Part shown: positions 55,316-64,000 of the stretch, piece after piece
Numbering within the stretch: the stretch's first letter is position 1
Layout: each line of letters starts with the position of its first letter
NCBI GenBank assembly: GCA_027943335.1
Contig: BSBK01001119.1
Span: 785,001 to 849,000 of the forward strand
Reading direction: 5' to 3'
DNA length: 64,000 nt
DNA from: Chamaecyparis obtusa
Taxonomy: Eukaryota; Streptophyta; Pinopsida; Cupressales; Cupressaceae
The notes under the pieces: model-generated
What the model was told of the DNA's origin: nothing
Database searches by the model: none
Seen by the model: the letters and a program-made list of their open reading frames with translations, nothing else
Translations under genes and position numbers: made by a program

Positions 55316-56756
55316 TATACCCCGACCAAAAGATAAAAATGTTATCGATACTAAGTGGATATACAAGAATAAATTGAATGAAAATGGTGAAGTCACAAGA
55401 AATAAAGCTAGATTGGTATGCAAGGGATATGCATAGGAATAAGGCATTGACTATGGTGAAACATTTGCACCTATTGCTAGATTAGAAGGAGTTCAAATGC
55501 TACTTGCATATGCTACACACAATAAATTCAAAGTCTATCAAATGGATTTGAAGTCAGCATTTTTGAATGGTATACTTGAAGAAGAGGTCTACATTGAACA
55601 ACCTGAAGGATTTGTTGATCCTGACAATAAAGACATGGTATGTAGATTACATAAAGCTTTATATGGATTGAAGCAAGCACTGAGAGCATGGTATGAAAGG
55701 TTGCATACTTACTTGTTAAGTATTGGATTTGTTAGAACAAGTGAAAACAACAATCTGTATGTGAAAGGTGATACTAATGATACTATTATCATTGCTGAAA
55801 TATTTGTTGATGATATTATTTTTGGAGGCTCAGATCTTGTCTGTAAGCCATTTGCTGATGAAATGAAAAAGGAATTTTAAATGTGTATGTTCAGAGAGAT
55901 TAAATTCTTTCTTGGACTACAAGTGATCCAGCAGAGTGATGGAATATTCATCACACAATTTAAATACATAAAGGAAGTACTGAAGACATTTGGCATGGAA
56001 GATGCTAAACCTATGGGAACACCAATGGCTACTAGATGCAAATTGACAAAGGAGGATGAAACTACAGAGGTAAACCAGACACTTTACCAATCCATGATTG
56101 GTAAATTAATGTACGTAGTTCACAGTAGACCAGATATAGCACATGTTGTGGGAATTGTTGCAAGATTTTTTGCTAACACTAGAGAATCACACATGATAGC
56201 TACAAAAAGGATCTTAAGATACTTGAAGAAAATAGAGAATTATGGATTATGGTATCCTAAGGAGGGGAAGTTTGAACTAAAAGTTTACACCGATGCTGAT
56301 TGGGCTGAAAATGTGGATGATAGAAAAAGCACCGCCAAAGGAGCATTTTTCTTTGGTGAAAGACTTGTAACATGGACAGGTAAAAATTAGGCTTGTATTT
56401 CTTAGTCTATAGTCAAAGCAGAGTATGTTGCTACTTCTACTAATTGTTCAAACATTGCATATATCAAACAAGTGTTGGAAGGAATGAATGAGGTAATCAC
56501 TGACCTGGTGATTATATATTGTGACAACACTAGTGCTATTAATATTTCAAAGAATCCCGTGATGCACTCTAAGACAAAGCATATATCTATTAAGTATCAT
56601 TACTTAAGAGAACAAGTGCAAGAGAAGCAAGTGAAGTTAGAATTTGTCACATCTAAAGAGCAACTTGCAAATATTTTTACAAAGCCTCTACCAAAGGACA
56701 CATTTGAATACTTAAGGATTAGACTTGGGGTCCATCCCCTATCTATCGGTCACTAA
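55316..56756 (+). pseudogene. pol: Copia-2 reverse transcriptase and RNase H
   Basis: Frame 3. It carries 'RLVCKGYA' with two stops, 'YQMDLKSAFLNGILEEEVY' (near 55536), 'LYGLKQALRAWYERLHTYL' and '[11 protein letters not shown]' (catalytic box near 55806). A TAA at 55878 interrupts, then 'REIKFFLGLQVIQQ' and 'MGTPMATRCKLT'. RNase H has 'VYTDADWAENVDDRKSTAKG', stops at 56388 and 56404, 'YCDNTSAINISKNPVMHSK' and the terminal 'FTKPLPKDTFEYLRIRLGV', ending TAA at 56754. All pol motifs are recognisable, but the copy cannot be functional. Confidence 0.9.
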
Positions 56757-57247
56757 GGTGATTTGGATGTTGCATCAGCCTATTTTTTTTTAGAAGATCA
56801 TTCATGTTGATGCATCATAGTTCACACTTTGAATCATGTTCAAGGTTGTGAATAAGTTTGAGAACTTGAACCGATTGGAATATCAGTATACAGAGATACA
56901 GAGGAAGACATAATTGTTTATTTGTTTCTTTAGCATTGTTGTCAAAGGGAGAGATAAATAATATGAAAAGAATCACCGATGAGAATCATCTAAGGGAGAG
57001 ACAATCTTAATGAGACAGAGTATTGAAGATCAGTTACAGAGAACAGAAGCAGGAACAGGAGAACTGAAAAGATCACAACTACAGAATGGTAAAGCTGTAT
57101 TATGTGGGTTTAGTAACATAGTGATTAAACATATTAAGTCTATTTGACTTACAGCATTTTTGTTCACAAAGTTGTAGAATATATGTTTGGTATGTGCATG
57201 GTATATTTTATATTACTTGAGTTTCCATCAATGCCAAAGGGAGAGAT
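56757..57247 (+). other. Copia-2 3' untranslated region with PPT at 57236-57247
   Basis: 490 bp, no gene. Ends AAAGGGAGAGAT before the 3' LTR. A similar 'CAAAGGGAGAGATAA' at 56944-56958 looks like a second, upstream PPT, as in Copia-1. Confidence 0.75.
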
Positions 57248-58202
57248 TGTTGAACTACAACTAATTGAAGAATCTATGATTACAAGATCATTGAGGAGTT
57301 GTTGATTAGATATGTAATATGATTAAATCATTATTATGTTTTCATTGATGTCAACTAGTTTGATAGCACTTATCTTGTAAGTTACTATACTGAGACATCT
57401 AAAGAAAGGTGAAAGAGATGAAGAATAGAGAAATCTACATGAGGAAAGATGTACATGATAGATGAGGATAAGGAACACATTAAGTAACTTGTTGATGAGT
57501 CTATGATTTGATGATATTGACTTTATTATGTTGCATTCATCTATGATGAAGTATAGAGCTGAAAGACACAAAGCAGTGTTGTCGATAAATGAAGCATTTC
57601 CAGTATACACCGATGGAGTATAGTGTATACCGATCGTCGTATTGACCGAGTAGTGTTCACTGATGCATTTCTTTGTTAACCGAGTAGAACAGAATGAATT
57701 AAATGACTAGTTTAGCTGATAAGATTGATGAGCTGATAAGAGTATAACATCAAGGTAACAGATAAGGTTTGTTACATAGATTGATGGTTGACAAAATTCA
57801 GGGAAGATCTAATGGAGAAGATTGAAACATGTTATTGACACAAGTACCGAGAAAGTTTGAAGCGTCAAAATCTATGAATGAGATTAAGCGGAAAAATCTA
57901 ATGGTGGAGAAGAAAATGATTTACTCATCTATATAAGAGAACATAATTTCTTTATTAAAGATGTCGGAAGAAGTAGAAACTATAGGAATATCCTGTGAAC
58001 AAGGATTTAATGCATTCTAATCATACTAGTTAGTAAGAACCAAGCTGCAGAACAATTACCGAGCTACAAAGAGCAATTACCGATGAATAGTAAGTTGATA
58101 CAGTATTGAATCTGAAGTGAAATATTGATCAAAAGGATTTGTATGGACTAAATATTGATCTGTAATCTACAATTGAAGTTGTATTAAGGTAGGTCATTTA
58201 CT
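57248..58202 (+). repeat. Truncated 3' LTR of Copia-2
   Basis: Matches the 5' LTR from TGTTGAACTAC to GGTCATTTACT with about 8% differences and an 11-bp gap near its start. TATA box TATATAAG at 57930-57937. It is cut at 58202 by CACTA. The missing 524 bp are not found in the window. Confidence 0.92.
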
Positions 58203-58498
58203 CACTAATACATTTGGGGTCATTTTGCGACGGCTATGTGTTGCAATTGCGACAGCTATGTGTCGCAATAGCAACACCCATAGACGTCGCTATTTTTTAG
58301 TCGCAAATTATGACTTCTATGGGTAGCCGTCGCAATGTGACTAAGATTTAAGAAGCGGCATGGCCGTCACCCCCCTGTCGCATGGCTTCGGAGGGCCGTC
58401 GCAATCGCGACGGACCTCCCAAGCAATTGCGACAGGCGCCTGCATCGCATTGCGACGGGTTTCCATCGCAATTGCGACGCCCGTGGGTGGATTAAAAA
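58203..58498 (+). mobile_element. CACTA-type DNA transposon terminus with subterminal repeats
   Basis: CACTAATACATTTGGGG begins exactly where Copia-2's LTR breaks off, and ACT just before it is the expected 3-bp target site. The next 290 bp are GC-rich and packed with about a dozen copies, in both orientations, of a 'TTGCGACGG/CCGTCGCAA' motif. This is the subterminal repeat array that binds transposase in En/Spm-like elements. The opposite end (TAGTG) is not in the window. The DNA to the right is probably the interior of this element. Confidence 0.75.
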
Positions 58499-58568
58499 AA
58501 AAAAATTAATTTAATACATTGCTAATGAACCACATTAATGCTTTTTTCTTTCAACAAATGAGGACAAC

Positions 58569-58937
58569 CACTGTAAAGACAACATGATAATGTACACTCA
58601 CTGTAAGGACAGTCACAAATGAGGACATCTCACAGTGACTGTCCCTAGTGTAATTGCCACTTGAATGTATTGCTATTCAGCCACATTAATGCTTTTCTTC
58701 TTCAACAAATGAGGATAGTCACTGTAAAGACAACATGATAATGTACACTCACTGTGAGTGTACATTATCATGTTGTCTTTACAGTGACTATCCTCATTTG
58801 TTGAAGAAGAAAAGCATTAATGTGGCTGAATAGCAATACATTCAAGTGGCAATTACACTAGGGACAGTCACTGTGAGATGTCCTCATTTGTGACTGTCCT
58901 TACAGTGAGTGTACATTATCATGTTGTCTTTACAGTG
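58569..58937. repeat. Perfect 369-bp palindrome
   Basis: Arms of 184 bp match as perfect reverse complements around a single T at 58753; I compared them base by base. Outer ends are CACTGTAAAG...CTTTACAGTG. It could extrude a cruciform or yield a long hairpin RNA. Confidence 0.95.
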
Positions 58938-59193
58938 AGTGTACATTATCATGTTGTCTTTACAGTGTCAATATATGCATTATTACTTAAACTGAAGAGT
59001 ACTCTAAATAATATGTCATTGTGGAGTTCTGATTGCTTCCAATTTGATATACGCTTGTTCTACTTATGTATCCAGCATCATGTAAGAAAAGTTGATGCTT
59101 TTAAATAGATTCATTTAGCCATGAAATGCCTGTGCATGTTACATACAAGATTCCAAGGCCCAAAACTGATTACTCATTATAATTCATGTACAG

Positions 59194-59399
59194 AATGATA
59201 ATCAACCACAACGAGGCATGCGTAGGCACTGCTTAGATTTTGAGGCATCAGAAGCTCATAGAAGAAACTTGACCAATGGCTCATGGAATGCAACAAACTT
59301 ATTGCCTAAAATAGGAGCATTGGTAACCACAGATGATGGTTTTGAAAAGAACACTTCACCATCAATGTCACGTGAGGGAACTGCAATTTCTGATGGCAA
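59194..59399 (+). pseudogene. Captured exon resembling a TSO1-like (CPP/CXC) protein
   Basis: An open phase-0 frame between an acceptor-like TGTACAG (ends 59193) and a donor-like AAGTAACTT (GT at 59400). It starts 'NDNQPQRGMRRHCLDFEAS' and goes on to 'NLTNGSWNATNLLPKIGAL'. From memory, 'RRxCLDFE' is a conserved block N-terminal to the cysteine-rich CXC repeats in plant TSO1-like CPP regulators. The CXC repeats are not present. It sits inside the inverted-repeat array with intron-like flanks, as expected for a genomic fragment captured by a DNA transposon. Identification is by motif recall only. Confidence 0.5.
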
Positions 59400-59444
59400 G
59401 TAACTTGTAGTATATAAGAGAGATGCAGGTACAGATGCTGGGAA

Positions 59445-60877
59445 TACATTGCTAATGAACCACATTAATGCTTTTTTCCTTCAACAAATGAGGACAATCA
59501 CTTTAAAGACAACATGATAATGTACACTCACTGTAAGGATAGTCACAAATGAGGACATCTCACAGTGACTGTCCCTTGTGTAATTGCCACTTGAATGTAT
59601 TGCTATTCAGCCACATTAATGCTTTTCTTCTTCAACAAATGAGGATAGTCACTCTAAAGACAACATGATAATGTACACGGGCTGTAAGTGTACATTATCA
59701 TGTTGTCTTTACAGTGACTGTCCTCCTTCAAGTGGCAATTACACAAGGGACAGTCACTGTAAAGGCAACATGATAATGTAGAGAAACGTTGTCATTTGTA
59801 TTTTCAACAGTGCCGAGAGAGATTCCCTCCGCGAAATCACAGCTACAATTTCTGAGTACGTTGGGTTTATTTTTCTTTTGTCATTATTATGTAATATGGT
59901 ATTCAGCTGTTACAGAGCTAAAATACCCAGAAATGAGGACATATCTGTGTTGAATTTATTGTTAGCGGCTCTGGTTATTTAGAAGTTTAATTTTATTTGT
60001 TCATCTTTCAAGCACAAATGTTTTATGGACCGTAACATCTTCATTGTTTCGGGTATGCAATGAAACAGCCGTAACTTGCAACTACCTTCACGGTACTTGT
60101 GTACATTATCATGTTGTCTTTACAGTGACTGTCCTCATTCAAGTGGCAATTACACAAGGGACAGTCACTGTGAGATGTCCTCATTTGTGACAAGGACAGT
60201 CACACATGAGGACATCTCACAGTGACTGTCCCTTGTGTAATTGCCACTTGAATGTATTGCTATTCAACCACATTTATGGGCCCGTTTGGACCCCAGCACA
60301 CAGTAGCATCTACAGAGAAGAATATCCCAGGTGTAACAAGTTGTAAGAATATACCAACAGTTCTAAGAAGTTCCCTAGCACATAGTAGCATCTACAGAGA
60401 AGAATATACAACATGAGGGCAGCCACTGTAAAGACAACATGATAATGTACACTCATTGTATGTGTACATTATCATGTTGTCTTTACAGTGACTGTCCTCA
60501 TTCAAGTGGCAATTACAGAAGGGACAGTCATTGTGAGATGTCCTCATTTGTGACAAGGATAGTCACACATGAGGACATCTCACGGTGATCAATTGTCCCT
60601 TGTGTAATTGCCACTTGAATGTATTGCTATTGAACCACATTAATGCTTTTCTTCTTCAACAAATGAGGACAATCACTCTAAAGACAACATGATAATGTAC
60701 ACTCATTGTAAGGACAGTCACAAATGAGGACATCTCACAGTGACTGTCCCTTGTGTAATTGCCACTTGAATTACACAAGGGACAGTCATTGTGAGATGTC
60801 CTCATTTGTGACAAGGATAGTCACACATGAGGACATCTCACAGTGATCGATTGTCCCTTGTGTAATTGCCACTTGAA
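59445..60877. repeat. 1433-bp tandem duplication, copy 1
   Basis: Paired landmarks are offset by exactly 1433 bp: GGGCTGTAAG 59680/61113, GGGCCCGTTTGGA 60278/61711 and GATC 60587/62020. Boundaries are fuzzy because modules of the array recur. It includes the 45-bp exon-like segment. Confidence 0.85.
59811..59855 (+). pseudogene. Short exon-like fragment (duplicated at 61244-61288)
   Basis: Follows an excellent acceptor (TTTGTATTTTCAACAG) and ends before GTACGT. The 45 nt read, in one frame, 'SAERDSLREITATIS'. Source gene not recognised. It could be another exon of a captured host gene or chance. Confidence 0.3.
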
Positions 60878-62033
60878 TGTATTGCTATTGAACCACATTA
60901 ATGCTTTTCTTCTTCAACAAATGAGGATAGTCACTCTAAAGACAACATGATAATGTACACTCACTGTAAGGACAGTCACAAATGAGGACATCTCACAGTG
61001 ACTGTCCCTTGTGTGATTGCCACTTGAATGTATTGCTATTCAGCCACATTAATGCTTTTCTTCTTCAACAAATGAGGATAGTCACTCTAAAGACAACATG
61101 ATAATGTACACGGGCTGTAAGTGTACATTATCATGTTGTCTTTACAGTGACTGTCCTCCTTCAAGTGGCAATTACACAAGGGACAGTCACTGTAAAGGCA
61201 ACATGATAATGTAGAGAAACGTTGTCATTTGTATTTTCAACAGTGCCGAGAGAGATTCCCTCCGCGAAATCACAGCTACAATTTCTGAGTATGTTGGGTT
61301 TATTTTTCTTTTTTCATTATTATGTAATCTGGTATTCAGCTGTTACAGAGCTAAAATACCCAGAAATGAGGACATATCTGTGTTGAATTTATTGTTAGCG
61401 GCTCTGGTTATTTAGAAGTTTAATTTTATTTGTTCATCTTTCAAGCACAAACGTTTTGTGGACCGTAACATCTTCATTGTTTCGGGTATGCAATGAAACA
61501 GCCGTAACTTGCAACTACCTTCACGGTACTTGTGTACATTATCATGTTGTCTTTACAGTGACTGTCCTCATTCAAGTGGCAATTACACAAGGGACAGTCA
61601 CTGTGAGATGTCCTCATTTGTGACAAGGACAGTCACACATGAGGACATCTCACAGTGACTGTCCCTTGTGTAATTGCCACTTGAATGTATTGCTATTCAA
61701 CCACATTTATGGGCCCGTTTGGACCCCAGCACACAGTAGCATCTACAGAGAAGAATATCCCAGGTGTAACAAGTTGTAAGAATATACCAACAGTTCTAAG
61801 AAGTTCCCTAGCACATAGTAGCATCTACAGAGAAGAATATACAACATGAGGGCAGCCACTGTAAAGACAACATGATAATGTACACTCATTGTATGTGTAC
61901 ATTATCATGTTTTCTTTACAGTGACTGTCCTCATTCAAGTGGCAATTACAGAAGGGACAGTCATTGTGAGATGTCCTCATTTGTGACAAGGATAGTCACA
62001 CATGAGGACATCTCACAGTGATCGATTGTCCCT
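60878..62033. repeat. 1433-bp tandem duplication, copy 2 (partial)
   Basis: Matches copy 1 with about 1-2% differences in the unique segment, no net indel up to 62033. It is followed by a further partial repeat: 62032-62207 repeats 61665-61840 (offset 367 bp). Confidence 0.85.
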
Positions 62034-62207
62034 TGTGTAATTGCCACTTGAATGTATTGCTATTCAACCACATTTATGGGCCCGTTTGGACCGCGGCACA
62101 TAGTAGCATCTACAGAGAAGAATATCCCAGGTGTAACAAGTTGTAAGAATATACCAATAGTTCTAAGAAGTTCCCTAGCACATAGTAGCATCTACAGAGA
62201 AGAATAT

Positions 62208-63222
62208 GGGTCAACGAGGTTGACTTCAAAGCCATGCAATCTAATGGTAATAGTAATATCATAATTTGACATACTATCAGAAATACTTCCTAAATAGACT
62301 ATTCAATCTTATAAGAGATGGATTCATGAGAACTATTATTTATGAAATATGAGTCAATGACTTTAATTAAAAAAATTACACAATCTAATTCTTGTAAAAA
62401 TATCAAAATTTGACACATTGAAAATACCTTCCAAAAGTATCGTTAATTGATTAATATGAATCACTACTCATGAAATATAATTTTATAAACCTAATCTAAA
62501 AACTACACAATAAAAATCTTAATAGCAATATTGTAAGAAACTATTCCCAAAAGCAAGCCTAATAAAATTTGATGAAAATAATTTTTGTTTCACTCAACTT
62601 TGACATTCACAACTTCCTCTTTTATTATAATAAGAAAAAAAATGTCTTTTTAGATATACCTCATGAACCATACTCGAATAATCTATCATTTTTCTTCTCA
62701 AAAACATATTTGCAGAGCCTGCTTCTTTTACTTGTTTGTACTTTTATCTCTCTGATGGAAAGGGTTCCTTCAGGACACATTTTTCCAAGTTCACTGCTTG
62801 AGATATTTGAGGAGGGTTCCCCTGCTTGAGTATCCATCCAACCCATATTCGAGTAGTTCTACAATTGCACAGTCTAAATTAATAATACTGACAATTGAAT
62901 GACGAATGATGATACATAGAATTGATATAAACTAATCCTAAAAACACTAAAACATTATTAATATATTTATATTTCATAAATAAAATTGATATAAAAGATT
63001 TGGAAAGATACATTAAAAAATAGAAAAACAGTAATTTATAATAGAAGGAAACTTAAATTGCTATTTAAAAAAAAAACAAGAGTCTTAAATCTTATCATTT
63101 TGTTTCATTATCATCCATAAGTACACACCTCTAGCATAATAATTATATTTTACCACCCATAAAATGAAAAAAAGATTTTCACAAGAGAAATTGAAGCTAG
63201 ATTATAAAAATGAACCATCTTA
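62208..63222. other. AT-rich noncoding stretch
   Basis: No gene, repeat pair or element end seen. Presumed continuation of the interior of the CACTA element or old flanking DNA. Confidence 0.4.
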
Positions 63223-63576
63223 TTGGAAACTGGAACTGTTATCATACCCAAAAGGACTACAAAATTTCACCTTATCATACCCAGATTGTTGCTTTTCCTG
63301 GCGGAGGGAAATTTGATCAGTAAAATTGACACAGAGTATGTTGTCTCCATTGTCATGCTGGATAACAAAACACCAACTTTAATGGGCATGTACTGTCCCT
63401 TGTGTAATTGCCACTTGAATGCATTGCTATTTGATGCAGGGGCATCCCTAATGCAAGCCAAAGACACCATGATTGAAGGAAGTTTCCATGAAGCCAAGGA
63501 GTCAAATCCTATCAATTGGAACATAAGATTTTCACCTTGGAGCTTTGAAGGATTGACTGGTGAAAGGTCCTTTTGA
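63223..63576 (+). CDS. Doubtful 117-codon ORF containing an array module
   Basis: ATG at 63223 to TGA at 63574. Its middle ('MYCPLCNCHLNALLF') is encoded by a stray copy of the array module TGTCCCTTGTGTAATTGCCA (63393-63412), so part of this frame is transposon repeat. The rest ('FDAGASLMQAKDTMIE', 'INWNIRFSPWSFEG') has no recognised motif; 'DAGASLM' only loosely recalls a protease loop. Probably not a gene. Confidence 0.15.
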   Translation: METGTVIIPKRTTKFHLIIPRLLLFLAEGNLISKIDTEYVVSIVMLDNKTPTLMGMYCPLCNCHLNALLFDAGASLMQAKDTMIEGSFHEAKESNPINWNIRFSPWSFEGLTGERSF

Positions 63577-63577
63577 T

Positions 63578-63623
63578 TGACAAATCAGAGTCTTTTTGAA
63601 TGACAAATCAGAGTCTTTTTGAA
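63578..63623. repeat. 23-bp tandem duplication
   Basis: Two identical copies of TGACAAATCAGAGTCTTTTT plus GAA, followed by a partial third (TGACAA). Confidence 0.9.
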
Positions 63624-64000
63624 TGACAATAAATTAGAATAGGAGTTTTAGATGTTTTCTTGGTTTGTAATAAATATTAAGGATTGATTTTATCTCCTTA
63701 TAAACATCCACTTGTTGGACACAAGACCCCTTGGTGACTTATAAACCTTGGGCATCTTTTGAGTCCTTGGATGAAATGAGCATAGTAAGTGTTTATTAGG
63801 TGTCTTTTAGATGTTGTTAAGAAGTTTGAAGGTCCAAAATAACTTTAATAAGGTTCCTAAAGTTTCACAACACAGTTTTAACCTTCTCGGCAAAGTTGTT
63901 TGCAAAGTTGTAATGCAACTTTAAAAGTTGCTTAGCAAAGTTGACATTTGTTGGATAAACTGTTCTAACCACCTAGATGGTTGAACCAACATTTGGAGAG
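63624..64000. other. AT-rich noncoding end of window
   Basis: Contains repeated 'GCAAAGTTG' words (63893-63942). No gene or element terminus seen. Confidence 0.5.

Larger units (their letters stand above)
51018..58202 (+). mobile_element. Copia-2: Ty1/copia LTR retrotransposon with truncated 3' LTR
   Basis: 5' LTR 51023-52512 (1490 bp), perfect iMet primer site, gag, PR, IN, RT, RNaseH, PPT, and a 3' LTR from 57248 that matches the 5' LTR only as far as 58202, where a CACTA terminus begins. LTR divergence over the 955-bp overlap is about 8%, twice that of Copia-1. The polyprotein is broken by two frameshifts and about ten stops. The left target site is CATCT (51018-51022), confirmed by the empty site in LTR-A. 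Confidence 0.93.
58499..62207. repeat. Complex inverted-repeat array
   Basis: 3.7 kb built from a few modules in both orientations: 'ACAACATGATAATGTACA', 'GACAGTCACAAATGAGGACA', 'CTCACAGTGACTGTCCC', 'TGTAATTGCCACTTGAATG' and 'CCACATTAATGCTTTT'. The modules form several palindromes, interspersed with unique segments (TSO1-like exon at 59194, short exon-like pieces at 59811 and 61244, and a block beginning GGGCCCGTTTGGA at 60278, 61711 and 62078). No ORF spans it. It most likely forms the interior of the CACTA element and could be a foldback array. Confidence 0.85.

Noticed and set aside
58499..62207. CRISPR-like regular repeats with unique spacers
   Set aside because: The repeats occur in both orientations, vary in spacing, and form palindromes; the context is plant transposon DNA, not a prokaryotic array.
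63223..63576. Protein-coding gene with a retroviral-protease-like 'DAGAS' loop
   Set aside because: Part of the frame is a stray array module and no second protease motif (ILG-type) follows.

Overview
This is plant nuclear DNA made almost entirely of transposable elements. The low GC content, deeply nested LTR retrotransposons, Tat/Athila-type Ty3/gypsy pol genes, iMet-primed Ty1/copia elements and a CACTA-type terminus all fit a large plant genome. A gymnosperm is my best guess, but the sequence does not prove it. I see no intact, expressed-looking host gene. Nearly every reading frame is a decayed element gene. The one convincing host-gene trace is an exon-like fragment resembling a TSO1/CPP-type protein at 59.2 kb.

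Layout. 1-10310: a plus-strand Tat-lineage Ty3/gypsy element entering from the left (gag, protease, G-patch, RT-RNaseH, second RNaseH, integrase, long 3' noncoding region, PPT, 3' LTR). It ends inside a minus-strand LINE (10311-11817). 11818-12530: dispersed repeat R1 (second copy 23435-24045), followed by a 74-nt tRNA-Arg(UCU)-like relic. 13113-19988: a complete Ty1/copia element (Copia-1) with two 1161-bp LTRs and a 5-bp target duplication. 19989-22005: a minus-strand gag-like region with a tRNA-Arg-type primer site, probably the host element that Copia-1 entered. 25.6-28.5 kb: scraps of a minus-strand chromovirus (chromodomain, integrase) with a 335-bp TRIM nested in it.

32333-51022: a large minus-strand Athila-like gypsy element. 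Its parts, in its own reading order, are LTR-B, gag, protease and the start of RT, then inserted foreign DNA, then the RNaseH end, integrase, an extra ORF with a possible 86-nt intron, PPT and LTR-A. Between its two halves lie an LTR-like AT-rich block (from 38179), a 251-bp alternating purine-pyrimidine microsatellite, and a plus-strand element ('Element 3', from 41946). Element 3 carries a coiled-coil/zinc-knuckle ORF and a roughly 900-codon ORF of unknown function but no pol. Its leader resembles that of Copia-1, suggesting a non-autonomous partner.

51018-58202: a second Ty1/copia element (Copia-2) inserted in LTR-B. Its 3' LTR is cut exactly where a CACTA-type terminus begins (58203). From there to at least 62.2 kb lies an array of inverted repeats with a perfect 369-bp palindrome, a 1433-bp tandem duplication and exon-like fragments with splice-site consensus. 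I read this as the left part of a gene-capturing CACTA element continuing beyond the window.

Inferred order of events: the old gypsy elements and LINE came first, then Copia-2 (LTRs about 8% diverged), then Copia-1 (about 4%). The CACTA insertion postdates Copia-2, and the 1433-bp duplication inside it looks recent.
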